The notes: generated by a model from the letters alone, not told the origin. Shown: positions 51,484 through 61,461, counted from the stretch's first letter. The stretch: 64,000 nucleotides of DNA from Gloeotrichia echinulata CP02 (GCA_038087035.1 CP051187.1:744001-808000); one strand, 5' to 3'. Made by a program: numbers and translations.

Positions 51484-52569
51484 CTACTCCCCAGTCCCCA
51501 ATCCCTGGTAACAGAGCGGAGCCGTTCGCGTAGCGTCTCGCAGAGAAGTGCAATCCCTGGTAACAGAGCGGAGCCGTTCGCGTAGCGTCTCGCAGAGAAG
51601 TGCAATCCCTGGTAACAGAGCGGAGCCGTTCGCGTAGCGTCTCGCAGAGAAGTGCAATCCCTTAATGTTACCAAAAGTCCGATCACGATTGATTTCAATC
51701 ACTAAATCAACTGCTGTTGTAGATGTAACCAACGGCTTAATGAATAATTCCGGGTGAAGCGCTCGCCAAAAATAGTTGACAAATTCCTCTATTTGTGTAT
51801 CACTCATTCCCGATTTGCCAGCAGCAATCATCTGCTGTTCCGCCTGTTTGCGCCATTCTAGAGAATAGCGATAATCAGTTGGGTATAATACAATTAAGCT
51901 ATCTAATCGTTCCCACAGTGGGAGATAATCCCAAAGCTGACGATTCATATCACGAGCAAATTCCCGGTCTTCTTCTGTGAAAATTGGCGGTGGTGGATCA
52001 TCGAAGACATCAGCATTGATTGGTTGCACACCAACAAACCAACCTTCAAATAACAAAATATCCACACCTGTGACAATTTCTGGAGTAGTGCGATCGCCAG
52101 CACCACCGTAGGCTGATTTATCAAAGCGGGGGACAATGATTGGACTTTGTAACTGGCGGATCTGATCAATGACATTTAAGCCTAAATCAATATCGTGAGT
52201 TCCCGGTGGACCACGCCAAATCAAGCGTGGATCTTGCTGTCTTAAAGCCAGGCGATCGCGATAAGTTTTGTATAAGTCATCCAAAGACAAGCTCAGGGTC
52301 TTGTATCCCAACTGCGACAGAATCAAGGTGAGAACCTTGCACATTGTGGTTTTACCCATTCCTTGTCCACCTAAAATTCCCTGAATCAGGGGACGGCCTA
52401 ATTGTTGACGCTGGGATGCTAGTTTTATCCCCAAAGGAAGCCACACATCCCACAACACCTGTAACATATTTTCGGGTTGCACTTGCAGGGTAGTTTGGCA
52501 GAATTCCCTAAAATCTGGGAGGACAGATTTTAGTAACTGCGATCGCCTTTCTTCGATGTTATTTGTCAT
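51484..52569 (-). CDS. Glycerate kinase (GLYK-type P-loop kinase) with repeat-derived C-terminus
   Basis: A 361-aa protein. GGQGMGKTTMCKVLTLIL is the P-loop, LDDLYKTYRDRLAL and WRGPPGTHDIDLGL are family blocks, and LLFEGWFVGVQPI is Walker B-like. Plant-type D-glycerate 3-kinase makes 3-phosphoglycerate in photorespiration. Residues after INRDRTFGNIK (about 305 on) are encoded by the three 52-bp repeats, each read in a different frame. The original stop has been replaced and about 55 foreign residues added. The ATG itself comes from the adjacent heptamer array. Confidence 0.85.
   Translation of the reverse strand: MTNNIEERRSQLLKSVLPDFREFCQTTLQVQPENMLQVLWDVWLPLGIKLASQRQQLGRPLIQGILGGQGMGKTTMCKVLTLILSQLGYKTLSLSLDDLYKTYRDRLALRQQDPRLIWRGPPGTHDIDLGLNVIDQIRQLQSPIIVPRFDKSAYGGAGDRTTPEIVTGVDILLFEGWFVGVQPINADVFDDPPPPIFTEEDREFARDMNRQLWDYLPLWERLDSLIVLYPTDYRYSLEWRKQAEQQMIAAGKSGMSDTQIEEFVNYFWRALHPELFIKPLVTSTTAVDLVIEINRDRTFGNIKGLHFSARRYANGSALLPGIALLCETLRERLRSVTRDCTSLRDATRTAPLCYQGLGTGE
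51507..51662. repeat. 52-bp tandem repeat, three units
   Basis: Units begin with GGTAACAGAGCGGAGCCG at 51507, 51559 and 51611. They include CGTAGCGTCTCGCAGAG and end in AAGTGCAATCCCT. The 52-bp period is not a multiple of three. All three units lie inside the 3' end of the glycerate kinase frame. Confidence 0.9.
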
Positions 52570-53402
52570 TTGTCATTTGTTATTTGTCATTTGTCATTGG
52601 TCATTGGTCATTACTCATTACTCATTACTCATTTGTCATTACTCATTACTCATTACTCATTACTCATTTGTCATTACTCATTACTCATTACTCATTTGTC
52701 ATTACTCATTACTCATTACTCATTACTCATTACTCATTACTCATTACTCATTACTCATTACTCATTACTCATTACTCATTACTCATTACTCATTACTCAT
52801 TACTCATTACTCATTACTCATTACTCATTACTCATTACTCATTACTCATTTGTCATTACTCATTACTCATTACTCATTACTCATTACTCATTACTCATTA
52901 CTCATTACTCATTTGTCATTACTCATTTGTCATTACTCATTACTCATTACTCATTACTCATTACTCATTACTCATTACTCATTTGTCATTACTCATTTGT
53001 CATTACTCATTACTCATTACTCATTACTCATTACTCATTTGTCATTACTCATTACTCATTACTCATTACTCATTACTCATTTGTCATTACTCATTACTCA
53101 TTACTCATTACTCATTACTCATTACTCATTACTCATTACTCATTTGTCATTACTCATTACTCATTACTCATTACTCATTACTCATTTGTCATTACTCATT
53201 ACTCATTTGTCATTACTCATTTGTCATTACTCATTACTCATTTGTCATTACTCATTACTCATTACTCATTACTCATTACTCATTACTCATTACTCATTAC
53301 TCATTACTCATTACTCATTTGTCATTACTCATTACTCATTACTCATTACTCATTACTCATTACTCTTTGTCATTTGTCATTTGTCATTGGTCATTGGTTA
53401 TT
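52561..53402. repeat. Very long heptanucleotide repeat array
   Basis: About 840 bp of tandem 7-bp units: a short block of TCATTTG, then TCATTGG, then over 100 units of TCATTAC with scattered TCATTTG, and a closing TCATTTG-TCATTGG block. All three plus-strand frames are open for about 300 codons (LITHYSL repeats). They are artefacts of the 7-bp period. Confidence 0.95.
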
Positions 53403-53417
53403 TATTATCCTCCCCCC

Positions 53418-53750
53418 TCAAGAACCCAGCTTCAAAGCCTCGATAAACAAGCTGTAGATGAAACCAACTTTGAGGAAGTTTAATGATTCTACCCAAAGCG
53501 ATCGCTCGGACAAAAAGCTACGACTATAAAATATCCTGCTGGTAATTTCCGTGAGAAAAAGTAAAATTGCTGCGACCACAATGTCCAATTCCGCCTTCTG
53601 TCCAGCGGTGGTGGAAATTGCAGACCCCAGAAAAAAACCGAACAAAAAACTGATTACCAGTAGGGATAGCCGGCGCCAAGGATTGAAAAACCATTGTCCC
53701 AAGCGCCTAGCAATGGCTTCTGACAAGTTATTTAGACGAGTGTTTTGCAT
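53418..53750 (-). CDS. ycf20: Ycf20 (DUF565) family membrane protein
   Basis: A 110-aa protein with two to three hydrophobic segments: LSLLVISFLFGFFLGSAIST and VVAAILLFLTEITSRIFY, plus FLKVGFIYSLFIEAFKLG-like end. RLNNLSEAIARRLGQWFFNP is the conserved N-terminus. Homologues are encoded in algal plastids and in all cyanobacteria; in algae a Ycf20 relative affects non-photochemical quenching, but the biochemical role is unknown. Full length. Confidence 0.88.
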   Translation of the reverse strand: MQNTRLNNLSEAIARRLGQWFFNPWRRLSLLVISFLFGFFLGSAISTTAGQKAELDIVVAAILLFLTEITSRIFYSRSFLSERSLWVESLNFLKVGFIYSLFIEALKLGS

Positions 53751-54440
53751 TTATGGGACTGCTGGAGAAAAGTCAAGAAATCATAAAATTTTCTTCTTTT
53801 TCAGGATATCCGTTTTAGGATAAGCTTGCTTGAATAGTATTGTGAATATTTAGATTATTTACAGTAGTTAATAAATTTTATACATTCAGTCATCTTCCTG
53901 AAAGTAGAGATGAGTACAATATCGAGTTGCCATCAACGATAATAACTTAGACCAGGGGCGGATGAAGCAGAGCCAGGAGATGAGGAAGATTACAGAATCA
54001 AGGTAAAGGCTCCTCCCACTCCTTGAATGGTAGGTTTAATCCCTCATGGCACCTGAAAATCAGGGTTTTTGGCGTCGAACGATGATCTTTCGGGGTGCAA
54101 GCCCTAGATCCCCCACTTGTAGCCAACACTCAGGTAAGCACAAGGAATCTATTCTTTTTTATACACATATTTTAAAGTAAATGTATAATATTTTTTGATT
54201 TTATATTTGTCCTGAATGACGGTTAATCGCCAATAATCCCGCGAATAAACCAATTTAAGCTAGATAGTATCCGTAATTATTCTACCAATAGATTGTAATT
54301 ATAATGATAATTATGATACATAAATAATCCCAATTATCAGAGATTCTTAATAGTAGGCAAAATTCTTTGCTGACGGCTGAAATAAATAGGCTAGTATTTT
54401 GTCAAGCCTAAACAAATACTTATTTCTAATAATTAAGAAT
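53751..54440. other. Intergenic region, AT-rich, no gene found
   Basis: About 690 bp. 54025-54120 is a degenerate 112-bp-type repeat (GGTTTAATCCCTCAT, TCAGGGTTTTTGGCGTCGAA, GATCTTTCGGGGTGCAAGCC). The rest is low-complexity AT-rich DNA, presumably containing the promoter of the following lipoprotein gene. Confidence 0.5.
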
Positions 54441-55073
54441 ATGAAATCGTCAGTGTACCGTAACGCTGCTGTACTAGCTTGTTCCTTGGGACTGCTAGGC
54501 TTACTGGTGGGGTGTTTGGAGATGAATGTTTCTTTTGATGCTACAAATCCAGACACATCTTCTGTAGAGACGACAGGAACGCCCCAGTTCACAGAAGATC
54601 AGTCATCATCTGTTGGTCATCAAACTGTTACTTCTGTTAACGTCTCCAGTGCAACAAGTGTCCCAAGCAACTCAGGAGAAGATCGCAATAGAAAAAATAC
54701 TCCCCTGTTCGCATATAGTGAAATCTCGACTGGAAATGCCAAAAGTCAAGGGACTTTGCGAATGAGCAATCAAACTCTGCAGCCTGTACGATTAGCTCTA
54801 CTGTCACGGAAGTCGGGAGTAAAAGGCTCTACGGCTTTGAAAACTAACGATGATTTACCGGCGCATTGGGATTTTGCGCCTGGTGAAGGTAGTCAAGAGG
54901 GCCTGCTTTTATCCCTGCCAGAGGGTAACTTAAATCTAGAGAAGGGAGATATTTTAGTAGCCTTTGCTCAAGATGGTTCCCGGCGTTATTGGGGTCCTTA
55001 TGTTGTCGGCGAAACATCTGTACCTAAATGGAATTCTCAAAACCGAGAATGGCAACTGATACTTGGTGAATAA
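54441..55073 (+). CDS. Hypothetical lipoprotein
   Basis: A 210-aa protein. The signal peptide AAVLACSLGLLGLLVGC ends with a lipobox (LVGC), so the mature protein starts at Cys and is lipid anchored. A Ser/Thr-rich linker precedes a beta-rich domain (RMSNQTLQPVRLALLSRKSG, DDLPAHWDFAPGEGSQEGLL, ILVAFAQDGSRRYWGPYVVG). No family is recognised. ATG 54441 is chosen; the 14 upstream codons precede the signal sequence and look non-coding. Confidence 0.7.
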   Translation: MKSSVYRNAAVLACSLGLLGLLVGCLEMNVSFDATNPDTSSVETTGTPQFTEDQSSSVGHQTVTSVNVSSATSVPSNSGEDRNRKNTPLFAYSEISTGNAKSQGTLRMSNQTLQPVRLALLSRKSGVKGSTALKTNDDLPAHWDFAPGEGSQEGLLLSLPEGNLNLEKGDILVAFAQDGSRRYWGPYVVGETSVPKWNSQNREWQLILGE

Positions 55074-55193
55074 GCTGTTCTACATTATCGGGTATCTCGT
55101 GAAGGAAAGATGAGAAATTAGTCCTAAGAAAGAACAAAATATAAGTAACCAACGACTAGTGACTAGCGGCCCTTGACTGTTGACTTTGAAGTA

Positions 55194-57050
55194 ATGAAGA
55201 TGAAATTGAGTGTTCCCAGTACTGTTGACAAGTGGCTAAACAATATAGTAGAGCGCCCAGCCCTTGCTGTGACTGTATCGATTTTGTGGTTGATTGTGAT
55301 TGGTTGGTTAGCTTACGGGTGGAATTTGGGCACTATCGGCTTAATTGATGAAACAGAACCACTGTTTGCTGAAGCTTCCCGTCAAATGTATGTCACAGGT
55401 GATTGGATCACCCCATTTTTCAACGGTGAAACTCGTTTCGATAAACCTGCTTTAATTTATTGGTGTCAGGCGATCGCCTATGCAATTTTTGGAGTGAATG
55501 AGTGGGCGGTCCGTCTACCGTCCGCGATCGCCGCGATTGCGGTGATGAGTTTCGCTTTTTACACTATACATTGGTCTATTGCCAAACAAGACGAATTAGA
55601 GAAGCTTTCCAGGCCGACTCGCCCCTACATCACCGCTGCAGTAGGCGCAGCTTTGATGGCGTTTTGTCCAGAAATGATTGTCTGGGGAAGAATCGGTGTT
55701 TCCGATATGCTGATGACTGGCTGCATAGCATCGGCTTTGTTATGCTTTTTTCTGGGGTACGCCAGAAACGAAGGAACTAGGGAGGAATCTACCCGATCCC
55801 TATTCCCGAATAACTGGTATTTGGCTTGTTATGTCCTCATCGCTGGTGCAATTTTAACAAAAGGGCCAGTGGGAATTGTTCTGCCTGGACTAATTATTGG
55901 TGCATTTTTACTATACCTGGGCAAATTCCGAGAAGTAGGGCGACAAATGCGCCCCCTCATGGGTTTGCTGATTATTTTAGTTTTATCAGTCCCCTGGTAT
56001 GCCCTTGTAATTTGGCGCAATGGCTGGGATTATATTAATGCCTTTTTTGGTTATCACAACCTAGAACGCTTCACAGAAGTTGTTAATGGTCACTCAGCGC
56101 CCTGGTATTTTTACTTTCTGGTAGTGTTGCTAGGCTTTGCGCCTTACTCAGTATACTTGCCTGCCGCAATGGCTAGGCTGAAGTTTTGGCAACTATCGCA
56201 CTGGCGCACACAAGAACGCTCTCAGCAATTGGGTTTATTTGCTTGCTTCTGGTTTCTGGGTGTTTTTGGCTTTTTTACGATCGCAGTTACCAAACTCCCC
56301 AGCTATGTATTACCTTTAATGCCAGCCGCCGCTATTTTGGTAGCCCTATTCTGGAGCGATCTCATCAAGGACAATGGAACACGTAATCAATCCATCTCCC
56401 GTAGATCCTTTCTCTGGAGTAGCTGGGTAAATGTAGCATTTTTATCAGCACTCGCAGTGGGATTATTTCACTTATCCCAAATTATCGGCAGAGACCCCGC
56501 CGCACCCAACTTATACCAACTAATTCAACAATCGGGTTTACCAGTATATGGCGGTTTCATTTGGCTCCTTGGGGCCTTAATTATTGCCGCTTTAATCATG
56601 AGTCACCGTTGGCACTTTGTCATTGGTGTAAATTTACTGGGTTTTGCCGCCTTTTTGGCCATAAGTTTGATGCCCTCTGTGTATTTTATGGATCAGGAAC
56701 GTCAGCTACCCTTACGGGAATTGTCGGCGATCGCAGTTCAGGTACAACAACCAAATGAAGAATTTCTCATGGTTGGCTTCAAAAAACCTACAGTTGTATT
56801 TTATACGCATAAATTAGTAAAATACATAGATACTCCCCAAGAAGCTGTAGACCATATTCACAATCAGACTACCAAGCAAGTCTTGCCTACCTCGCTGTTG
56901 GTTCTGTCTGAACAGGACAAATTTGTGGAAATGGGCTTACAACCTGATGAATACAAACACATAGCCACCAAGGGTGCTTATTACCTGTTTCGAGTACCCA
57001 TTAAGAAAATCAAACCAGTCAAATTAGATATATCGTATCAATTCCCTTAA
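55194..57050 (+). CDS. Membrane glycosyltransferase, ArnT/GT39 family
   Basis: A 618-aa multi-pass protein. The GT39/83-type signature near the N-terminus is LIDETEPLFAEASRQMYVTG with the catalytic-type Asp-Glu, followed by GDWITPFFNGETRFDKPALI. About ten to twelve hydrophobic segments run to residue 510, then a soluble tail. Enzymes of this fold use polyprenyl-phosphate sugars as donors and modify lipids or proteins on the outer side of the membrane; the acceptor is unknown. I chose ATG 55194 over a TTG seven codons earlier. Confidence 0.88.
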   Translation: MKMKLSVPSTVDKWLNNIVERPALAVTVSILWLIVIGWLAYGWNLGTIGLIDETEPLFAEASRQMYVTGDWITPFFNGETRFDKPALIYWCQAIAYAIFGVNEWAVRLPSAIAAIAVMSFAFYTIHWSIAKQDELEKLSRPTRPYITAAVGAALMAFCPEMIVWGRIGVSDMLMTGCIASALLCFFLGYARNEGTREESTRSLFPNNWYLACYVLIAGAILTKGPVGIVLPGLIIGAFLLYLGKFREVGRQMRPLMGLLIILVLSVPWYALVIWRNGWDYINAFFGYHNLERFTEVVNGHSAPWYFYFLVVLLGFAPYSVYLPAAMARLKFWQLSHWRTQERSQQLGLFACFWFLGVFGFFTIAVTKLPSYVLPLMPAAAILVALFWSDLIKDNGTRNQSISRRSFLWSSWVNVAFLSALAVGLFHLSQIIGRDPAAPNLYQLIQQSGLPVYGGFIWLLGALIIAALIMSHRWHFVIGVNLLGFAAFLAISLMPSVYFMDQERQLPLRELSAIAVQVQQPNEEFLMVGFKKPTVVFYTHKLVKYIDTPQEAVDHIHNQTTKQVLPTSLLVLSEQDKFVEMGLQPDEYKHIATKGAYYLFRVPIKKIKPVKLDISYQFP

Positions 57051-57052
57051 GT

Positions 57053-57362
57053 CATTTGTCATTTGTCATTTGTCATTTGTCATTTGTCATTTGTCATTTG
57101 TCATTTGTCATTTGTCATTGGTCATTGGTCATTGGTCATTACTCATTACTCATTACTCATTACTCATTACTCATTACTCATTACTCATTACTCATTACTC
57201 ATTACTCATTACTCATTACTCATTACTCATTACTCATTACTCATTACTCATTACTCATTACTCATTACTCATTACTCATTACTCATTACTCATTACTCAT
57301 TACTCATTACTCATTACTCATTACTCATTACTCATTACTCATTACTCATTACTCATTACTGA
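57053..57362. repeat. Heptanucleotide repeat array with ordered blocks
   Basis: About nine TCATTTG units, then three TCATTGG, then about 32 perfect TCATTAC units, directly between the stop codons of the GT39 gene and the histidine kinase. All three plus-strand frames are open through it and are not genes. Confidence 0.95.
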
Positions 57363-57371
57363 CCCTAGTCC

Positions 57372-60300
57372 TTACTCCCTCTTAAAGGCTACAGCTTGAT
57401 TAATCTGGTTTAATAAATCTTCCATTGAGATTGAGCGTGGTAAAATCTGGGCAGAGATGCTACTCACAACAGTTTCTATTGAAGCCAATCCATTCTTCCT
57501 CGGTTTCTCAATTTCTAGCTGAGAAATTTTAGAAGTTGCGGCAGTGTGATTTAATCCTTGATCGAGGACTAAAATTGGTGGCAAATTACAAGGCAAATCT
57601 CCCAATGCTTTGAGTGCTTTGAGTGCTTCTTTATGGATGGCGGATTCTCCTAAACCAATCAGCAGTAAGTCAACGCTTTGATGACGAATTTGTTGTATAA
57701 CTTCTGCCCAAGAGTCACCCATCGCTGCTTTGAAGCCAGCTGTTTGCAAGTACTGAATCAACGCTTGGAACCACTCAGACCCCCGTTCTGCGGTTTCACT
57801 ACTAAGTCCGCCTTGTGAACGATAACCCTTTGTTTGCCTACGTCTAACAACAGGCAAATCGGGTAGCATTGTCATATCTACCACTAAGATACTGGGTGGA
57901 CAGCAGACACCAGATGCAATTTGCAGCACTGATAACAAGGGATCTGTTTTGTCGCTCCGACTGTTATAATCTTGACCTAATGGTGTTAAGCAAGGAAACA
58001 CAGATAGACCTGGTATTTTGGAAGCTGCCAAAGTAGTTACCACATCGCAAGTAACCAGAGGTAAGGCCGACAACCGGGGGTGATGAATAATTTGATCGAG
58101 GTAAGTTTGGGCCGCCGGAGTTTCTATATCCAATAACACTACATCAAACTGCCAAACCCGAGACAAGAGTTCAGCCTGATCCAAATCATCTACTTCGATC
58201 ACTCGGTGTTCTCGCAGTGAAGGATGAGGATTAAGTGATTCCAATTCTGGATTGACTAATCGCAGAATTCGCAGTGGGGTTTTAATTGGGGTGATTTCAC
58301 GGCTGTCTAACCCTGGTTGCTGAATTTTTGGTGTCACACATAAAGTTTCTAGGAGGGGTGCCAAGCTTTGATATTGTACTGGTAAGCTCAAGAAACCCTC
58401 GGCTCGGTTAGCAAATGCTTGTTCCTTTTCGGCTGCTGTCGCTGTAACAATTACGGGAATATGACGAGTTGCAGCATCAGATTTTAGTAAGGTCAGCACA
58501 TCCCAACCCGATAGTAGAGGTAGCAATGGATTCAAGAAGATAGCTTTTGGCTGTAAGCGACGAGCTTTTTCTACTGCTTCTGTACCGGAACGAGCAATTA
58601 CTACCCGATAACCTAAACCTTTGAGATGGTCGGTCAAGTCTTCAATATATCTGGCAACGGCCTCAACTACTAACACCAATCGCTTGGAAGATGTGGGGTG
58701 ATGTGGTGCTGTGGTGCTTTGGTGCTGACGCCCGGACACAGATTGTCCCCTGGTCCCCATTTTTCTTGTCTGTGGGGCTTGTGTATTTTGGTCTTCTGAG
58801 TCAGTAAAGCCTGTTTTTGGGGGAGTCGGCGGTAGCAGCAGTGTAAATTGGCTACCTTTACCTTCACGAGAAAGGAAACTGACATCTCCACCGTGGAGGC
58901 GAGCCAAAGCCCTAGTTAACACCAGCCCTAAACCAGTTCCTTCAAACTGACGAGTCAGGGGATTTTCTAATTGTTGGAATTTTTGAAAGATTAAATGTTG
59001 CTGGTGTTCGGGAATGCCAATTCCTGTATCCCAGACTGTAAAGGCAATCCACCCTTCCCAACGACTTACCCGTAACCCAATTTCCCCAGATATTTCGGTA
59101 AACTTAAAGGCATTAGAAAGCAGGTGGATCAGCATCTGACGCAAGCGCAATTCATCAGCTACCATCTGGTCTAAACCTGATTCAATGGTAATGCTAAATT
59201 GGTGATCATCGGGTGAACGTGCTGCTGGAGGTTTGGCGGTATCTGTGGTTTTGCTGGTTTGAGAGTGGATGGCTTTGGCTTCCGATAAAGCACGTTCACA
59301 TACAGAGCGAATTGTGACTGGGGCTAGGGTCAGATCCATCTGTCCCGTCTCCATTCGGGTCAAATCCAAGATGTCATTGACCACACTCATCAAGTGGCGT
59401 CCGCTTTTATGAATTAGTCCCGCATAGCGGGCTTGACGCTCATTTAGTTCTCCCAATTGCCGGTCTACAAGTAACCGCGATAAGCCCAAAACCGCTGTCA
59501 GCGGTGTCTTTAGTTCATGACTAATACAAGCTAAAAACTCATCTTTTAACCGATTGAGTTGAATCAGATCAGCATTCTTGGCTGCGAGTTCTTTACACAA
59601 TTGCTGTTGCTCGGTGACATCCGTAGCTAACACCAGCCACAGGTCAGGACTTAGTTGTGAGTCTAAATCTAACTCAGCATGATCGATTTTCCTTTCTGGA
59701 CTATCTAAAGGAATTTTAGCAAACTGCCAGACGCGCTCTTGACCATTTTGCATTTCGACAATGCAGGTACAAGCACCCACTTGGTTATCCCAAAAGCACT
59801 CATTGGATGCTGTGATTGGCTGTGGTGCAGATAATTGTGACCGTTCAGCCATTGCTTCATCCCGCAAATGCAGTTTGACTGATGTGGGTTGCTCTTGAGC
59901 ATATAGCTCATTTCCCCTAGCATGGGGATGAACTTTGAATGCTTGTTGACCGGCGTATTCAGGTTGTTTGGCGCGGATAGGGGTAAGTATCTGCTCCACC
60001 TCTAGCCTGATTCCTTCTGGATCTTTCAATACTCCCAATTGTTGCCACCAGGCTGGATTTTGTGCCACCACCTCGCCAGTACCAGTTTGCAACATCAAAG
60101 GCCAAGGTAGTCGTTCTAATAACTGTACAAGTGGCTTGTATGCTAGTTTCTGGCGGAGATTTGGGATCTTTGTCTGTCCCTGATTGCTGACACTCGATTC
60201 CTCAAAAGTACCCCCAGATGACCTCACAGCCGCTGAGTTTAGGGACTCCTGAGCTAATAAGCCCAAAAGGCGTGAACTATCAAGTAGCCCCAAGAATTTG

Positions 60301-60668
60301 CCATCTGCGTCAATGAGCGCCCAATGTAAGTTAAGATTTATTTGTGTTGGTTGACAACGCCAAAGCAAAGCTAGTTGCTCGACGCGCTCACCAGCTGATA
60401 TGGTTTGTATTGGCTCAAAAATGGCTGAACCTAATGTTGATAGTGGTTGTTGTAAATTATACAATTTACCACTATCTGCTGCCAAAAATTTGGGTATTAA
60501 ACGGTTGGAGTTTAGCAAGCCGACGGGCTTTTGGTTTTGATTCACCACTACCAAGCGATCGCAGTTTTGGTGAGCAAAAATCTCCAGCACCACTGCTAGG
60601 GCACTAGTTTCTAAGCAGCTGGGTACGGTTGCTAGAAAGTCATAAAGCGGGTACTGTAGCATTGACAT
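57372..60668 (-). CDS. Hybrid histidine kinase with CBS pair and degenerate receiver
   Basis: A 1098-aa cytoplasmic kinase. Residues 1-140 resemble a CBS-domain pair (VLEIFAHQNCDRLVVVNQNQ). A PAS-like region follows, then HisKA with the phospho-acceptor in FLACISHELKTPLTAVLGLS (about 382), and HATPase motifs NAFKF, WDTGIGIPE and GTGLGLVL. A receiver-like domain (about 660-775) has lost its acidic pocket and its Asp is replaced by Asn (AIFLNPLLPLLSGWD). Further C-terminal receiver-like segments are also divergent (VVLLDIETP keeps an Asp). It is divergent from kaiABC, about 1 kb away. Confidence 0.88.
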   Translation of the reverse strand: MSMLQYPLYDFLATVPSCLETSALAVVLEIFAHQNCDRLVVVNQNQKPVGLLNSNRLIPKFLAADSGKLYNLQQPLSTLGSAIFEPIQTISAGERVEQLALLWRCQPTQINLNLHWALIDADGKFLGLLDSSRLLGLLAQESLNSAAVRSSGGTFEESSVSNQGQTKIPNLRQKLAYKPLVQLLERLPWPLMLQTGTGEVVAQNPAWWQQLGVLKDPEGIRLEVEQILTPIRAKQPEYAGQQAFKVHPHARGNELYAQEQPTSVKLHLRDEAMAERSQLSAPQPITASNECFWDNQVGACTCIVEMQNGQERVWQFAKIPLDSPERKIDHAELDLDSQLSPDLWLVLATDVTEQQQLCKELAAKNADLIQLNRLKDEFLACISHELKTPLTAVLGLSRLLVDRQLGELNERQARYAGLIHKSGRHLMSVVNDILDLTRMETGQMDLTLAPVTIRSVCERALSEAKAIHSQTSKTTDTAKPPAARSPDDHQFSITIESGLDQMVADELRLRQMLIHLLSNAFKFTEISGEIGLRVSRWEGWIAFTVWDTGIGIPEHQQHLIFQKFQQLENPLTRQFEGTGLGLVLTRALARLHGGDVSFLSREGKGSQFTLLLPPTPPKTGFTDSEDQNTQAPQTRKMGTRGQSVSGRQHQSTTAPHHPTSSKRLVLVVEAVARYIEDLTDHLKGLGYRVVIARSGTEAVEKARRLQPKAIFLNPLLPLLSGWDVLTLLKSDAATRHIPVIVTATAAEKEQAFANRAEGFLSLPVQYQSLAPLLETLCVTPKIQQPGLDSREITPIKTPLRILRLVNPELESLNPHPSLREHRVIEVDDLDQAELLSRVWQFDVVLLDIETPAAQTYLDQIIHHPRLSALPLVTCDVVTTLAASKIPGLSVFPCLTPLGQDYNSRSDKTDPLLSVLQIASGVCCPPSILVVDMTMLPDLPVVRRRQTKGYRSQGGLSSETAERGSEWFQALIQYLQTAGFKAAMGDSWAEVIQQIRHQSVDLLLIGLGESAIHKEALKALKALGDLPCNLPPILVLDQGLNHTAATSKISQLEIEKPRKNGLASIETVVSSISAQILPRSISMEDLLNQINQAVAFKRE

Positions 60669-61052
60669 AGGGCTTCGGGGGTCATTCTTCCTGTGGAAAT
60701 CTCTGGCTTCACCATCAGCACTTGGGCAGATCGTACTTGCGCCTAAAGCAATATCCTCTGGGAAGACTCATCTAAAAAAAACTCGAAGAGTAAGGAAACC
60801 ATCTGTCTTTACTGAATCTAAACGTATTACACAAGGTACTCAGCAGGGTTTGCTAGGGCTTTAACTTTTGCTAAAGTACCCAGGTTCAATCTAGGGGTGG
60901 CTTTAAGCAATGATCTTTACAACTTCAAGGACATTGAAACAATGGGCGTTTCCCGTAAGGACAGTTAATGGTCTCCACTAATTTTCACAGCCACGGCTTT
61001 AGGCCTTGTTGCTTTCAACTTTAGGCTACCATTCTCACCAGTGTGCTACTAG

Positions 61053-61150
61053 TCTGTCAATTTTGTTTTGAGGGATTTTTGGTAGTGTGAGCGTCTCGCT
61101 CACGCGGGCAAGATGCCCGCACTACAGTCCATCATTTTTATCTTGACAGA
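61053..61150. mobile_element. 98-bp palindromic MITE upstream of kaiA
   Basis: Terminal inverted repeats TCTGTCAA (61053-61060) / TTGACAGA (61143-61150) enclose inner hairpins GTGAGCG/CGCTCAC and GCGGGCA/TGCCCGC. It is flanked by direct repeats GTGCTACTAG (61043-61052) and GTGCTACTGG (61151-61160). A near-identical copy is at 29724-29820. Confidence 0.8.
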
Positions 61151-61401
61151 GTGCTACTGGTCTTGACACTCCTCCTCGATAGCAATAGCTAAAACAATTA
61201 TGGCTCCAAAGATTCGCTTTAGAACCTTGAGGAATTATAATGATTTAGAACGCGACAAACCTTTAAGTTCGTTTAAGTATCTTATCAAGGAGTGAAATTA
61301 AAAAATCTATATTTCGATAGATATGTATATGGCGATAATCAAGTATGTAGTGTAACCTTTACTAAAAACGCCTGATCAACAACCTACCTGGCAAATAGAG
61401 A

Positions 61402-61461
61402 CACTTCGGCAAGCTCAGTGCATCGCTGGGGACACAACGACCGCTCAGTGCATCGCTGGGG
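61402..61461. repeat. 60-bp repeat, inverted copy of 1352-1411
   Basis: Exact reverse complement of 1352-1411, containing two GCTCAGTGCATCGCTGGGG modules. A third, mutated module (TTCAGTGCATCCCTGGG) follows at 61472. Confidence 0.85.

Noticed and set aside
52556..53483. Three overlapping ~300-codon open frames of LITHYSL repeats
   Set aside because: All are products of a 7-bp tandem repeat without stop codons in any plus-strand frame. There is no protein-like composition.
57056..57399. Three open frames of about 100 codons before the hybrid kinase gene
   Set aside because: Same heptamer artefact.
60890..61040. A further tnpB guide-RNA relic upstream of the MITE
   Set aside because: Its orientation does not fit the neighbouring GAGTGTCAA end, and I could not align it convincingly with the 9172-9550 remnant.
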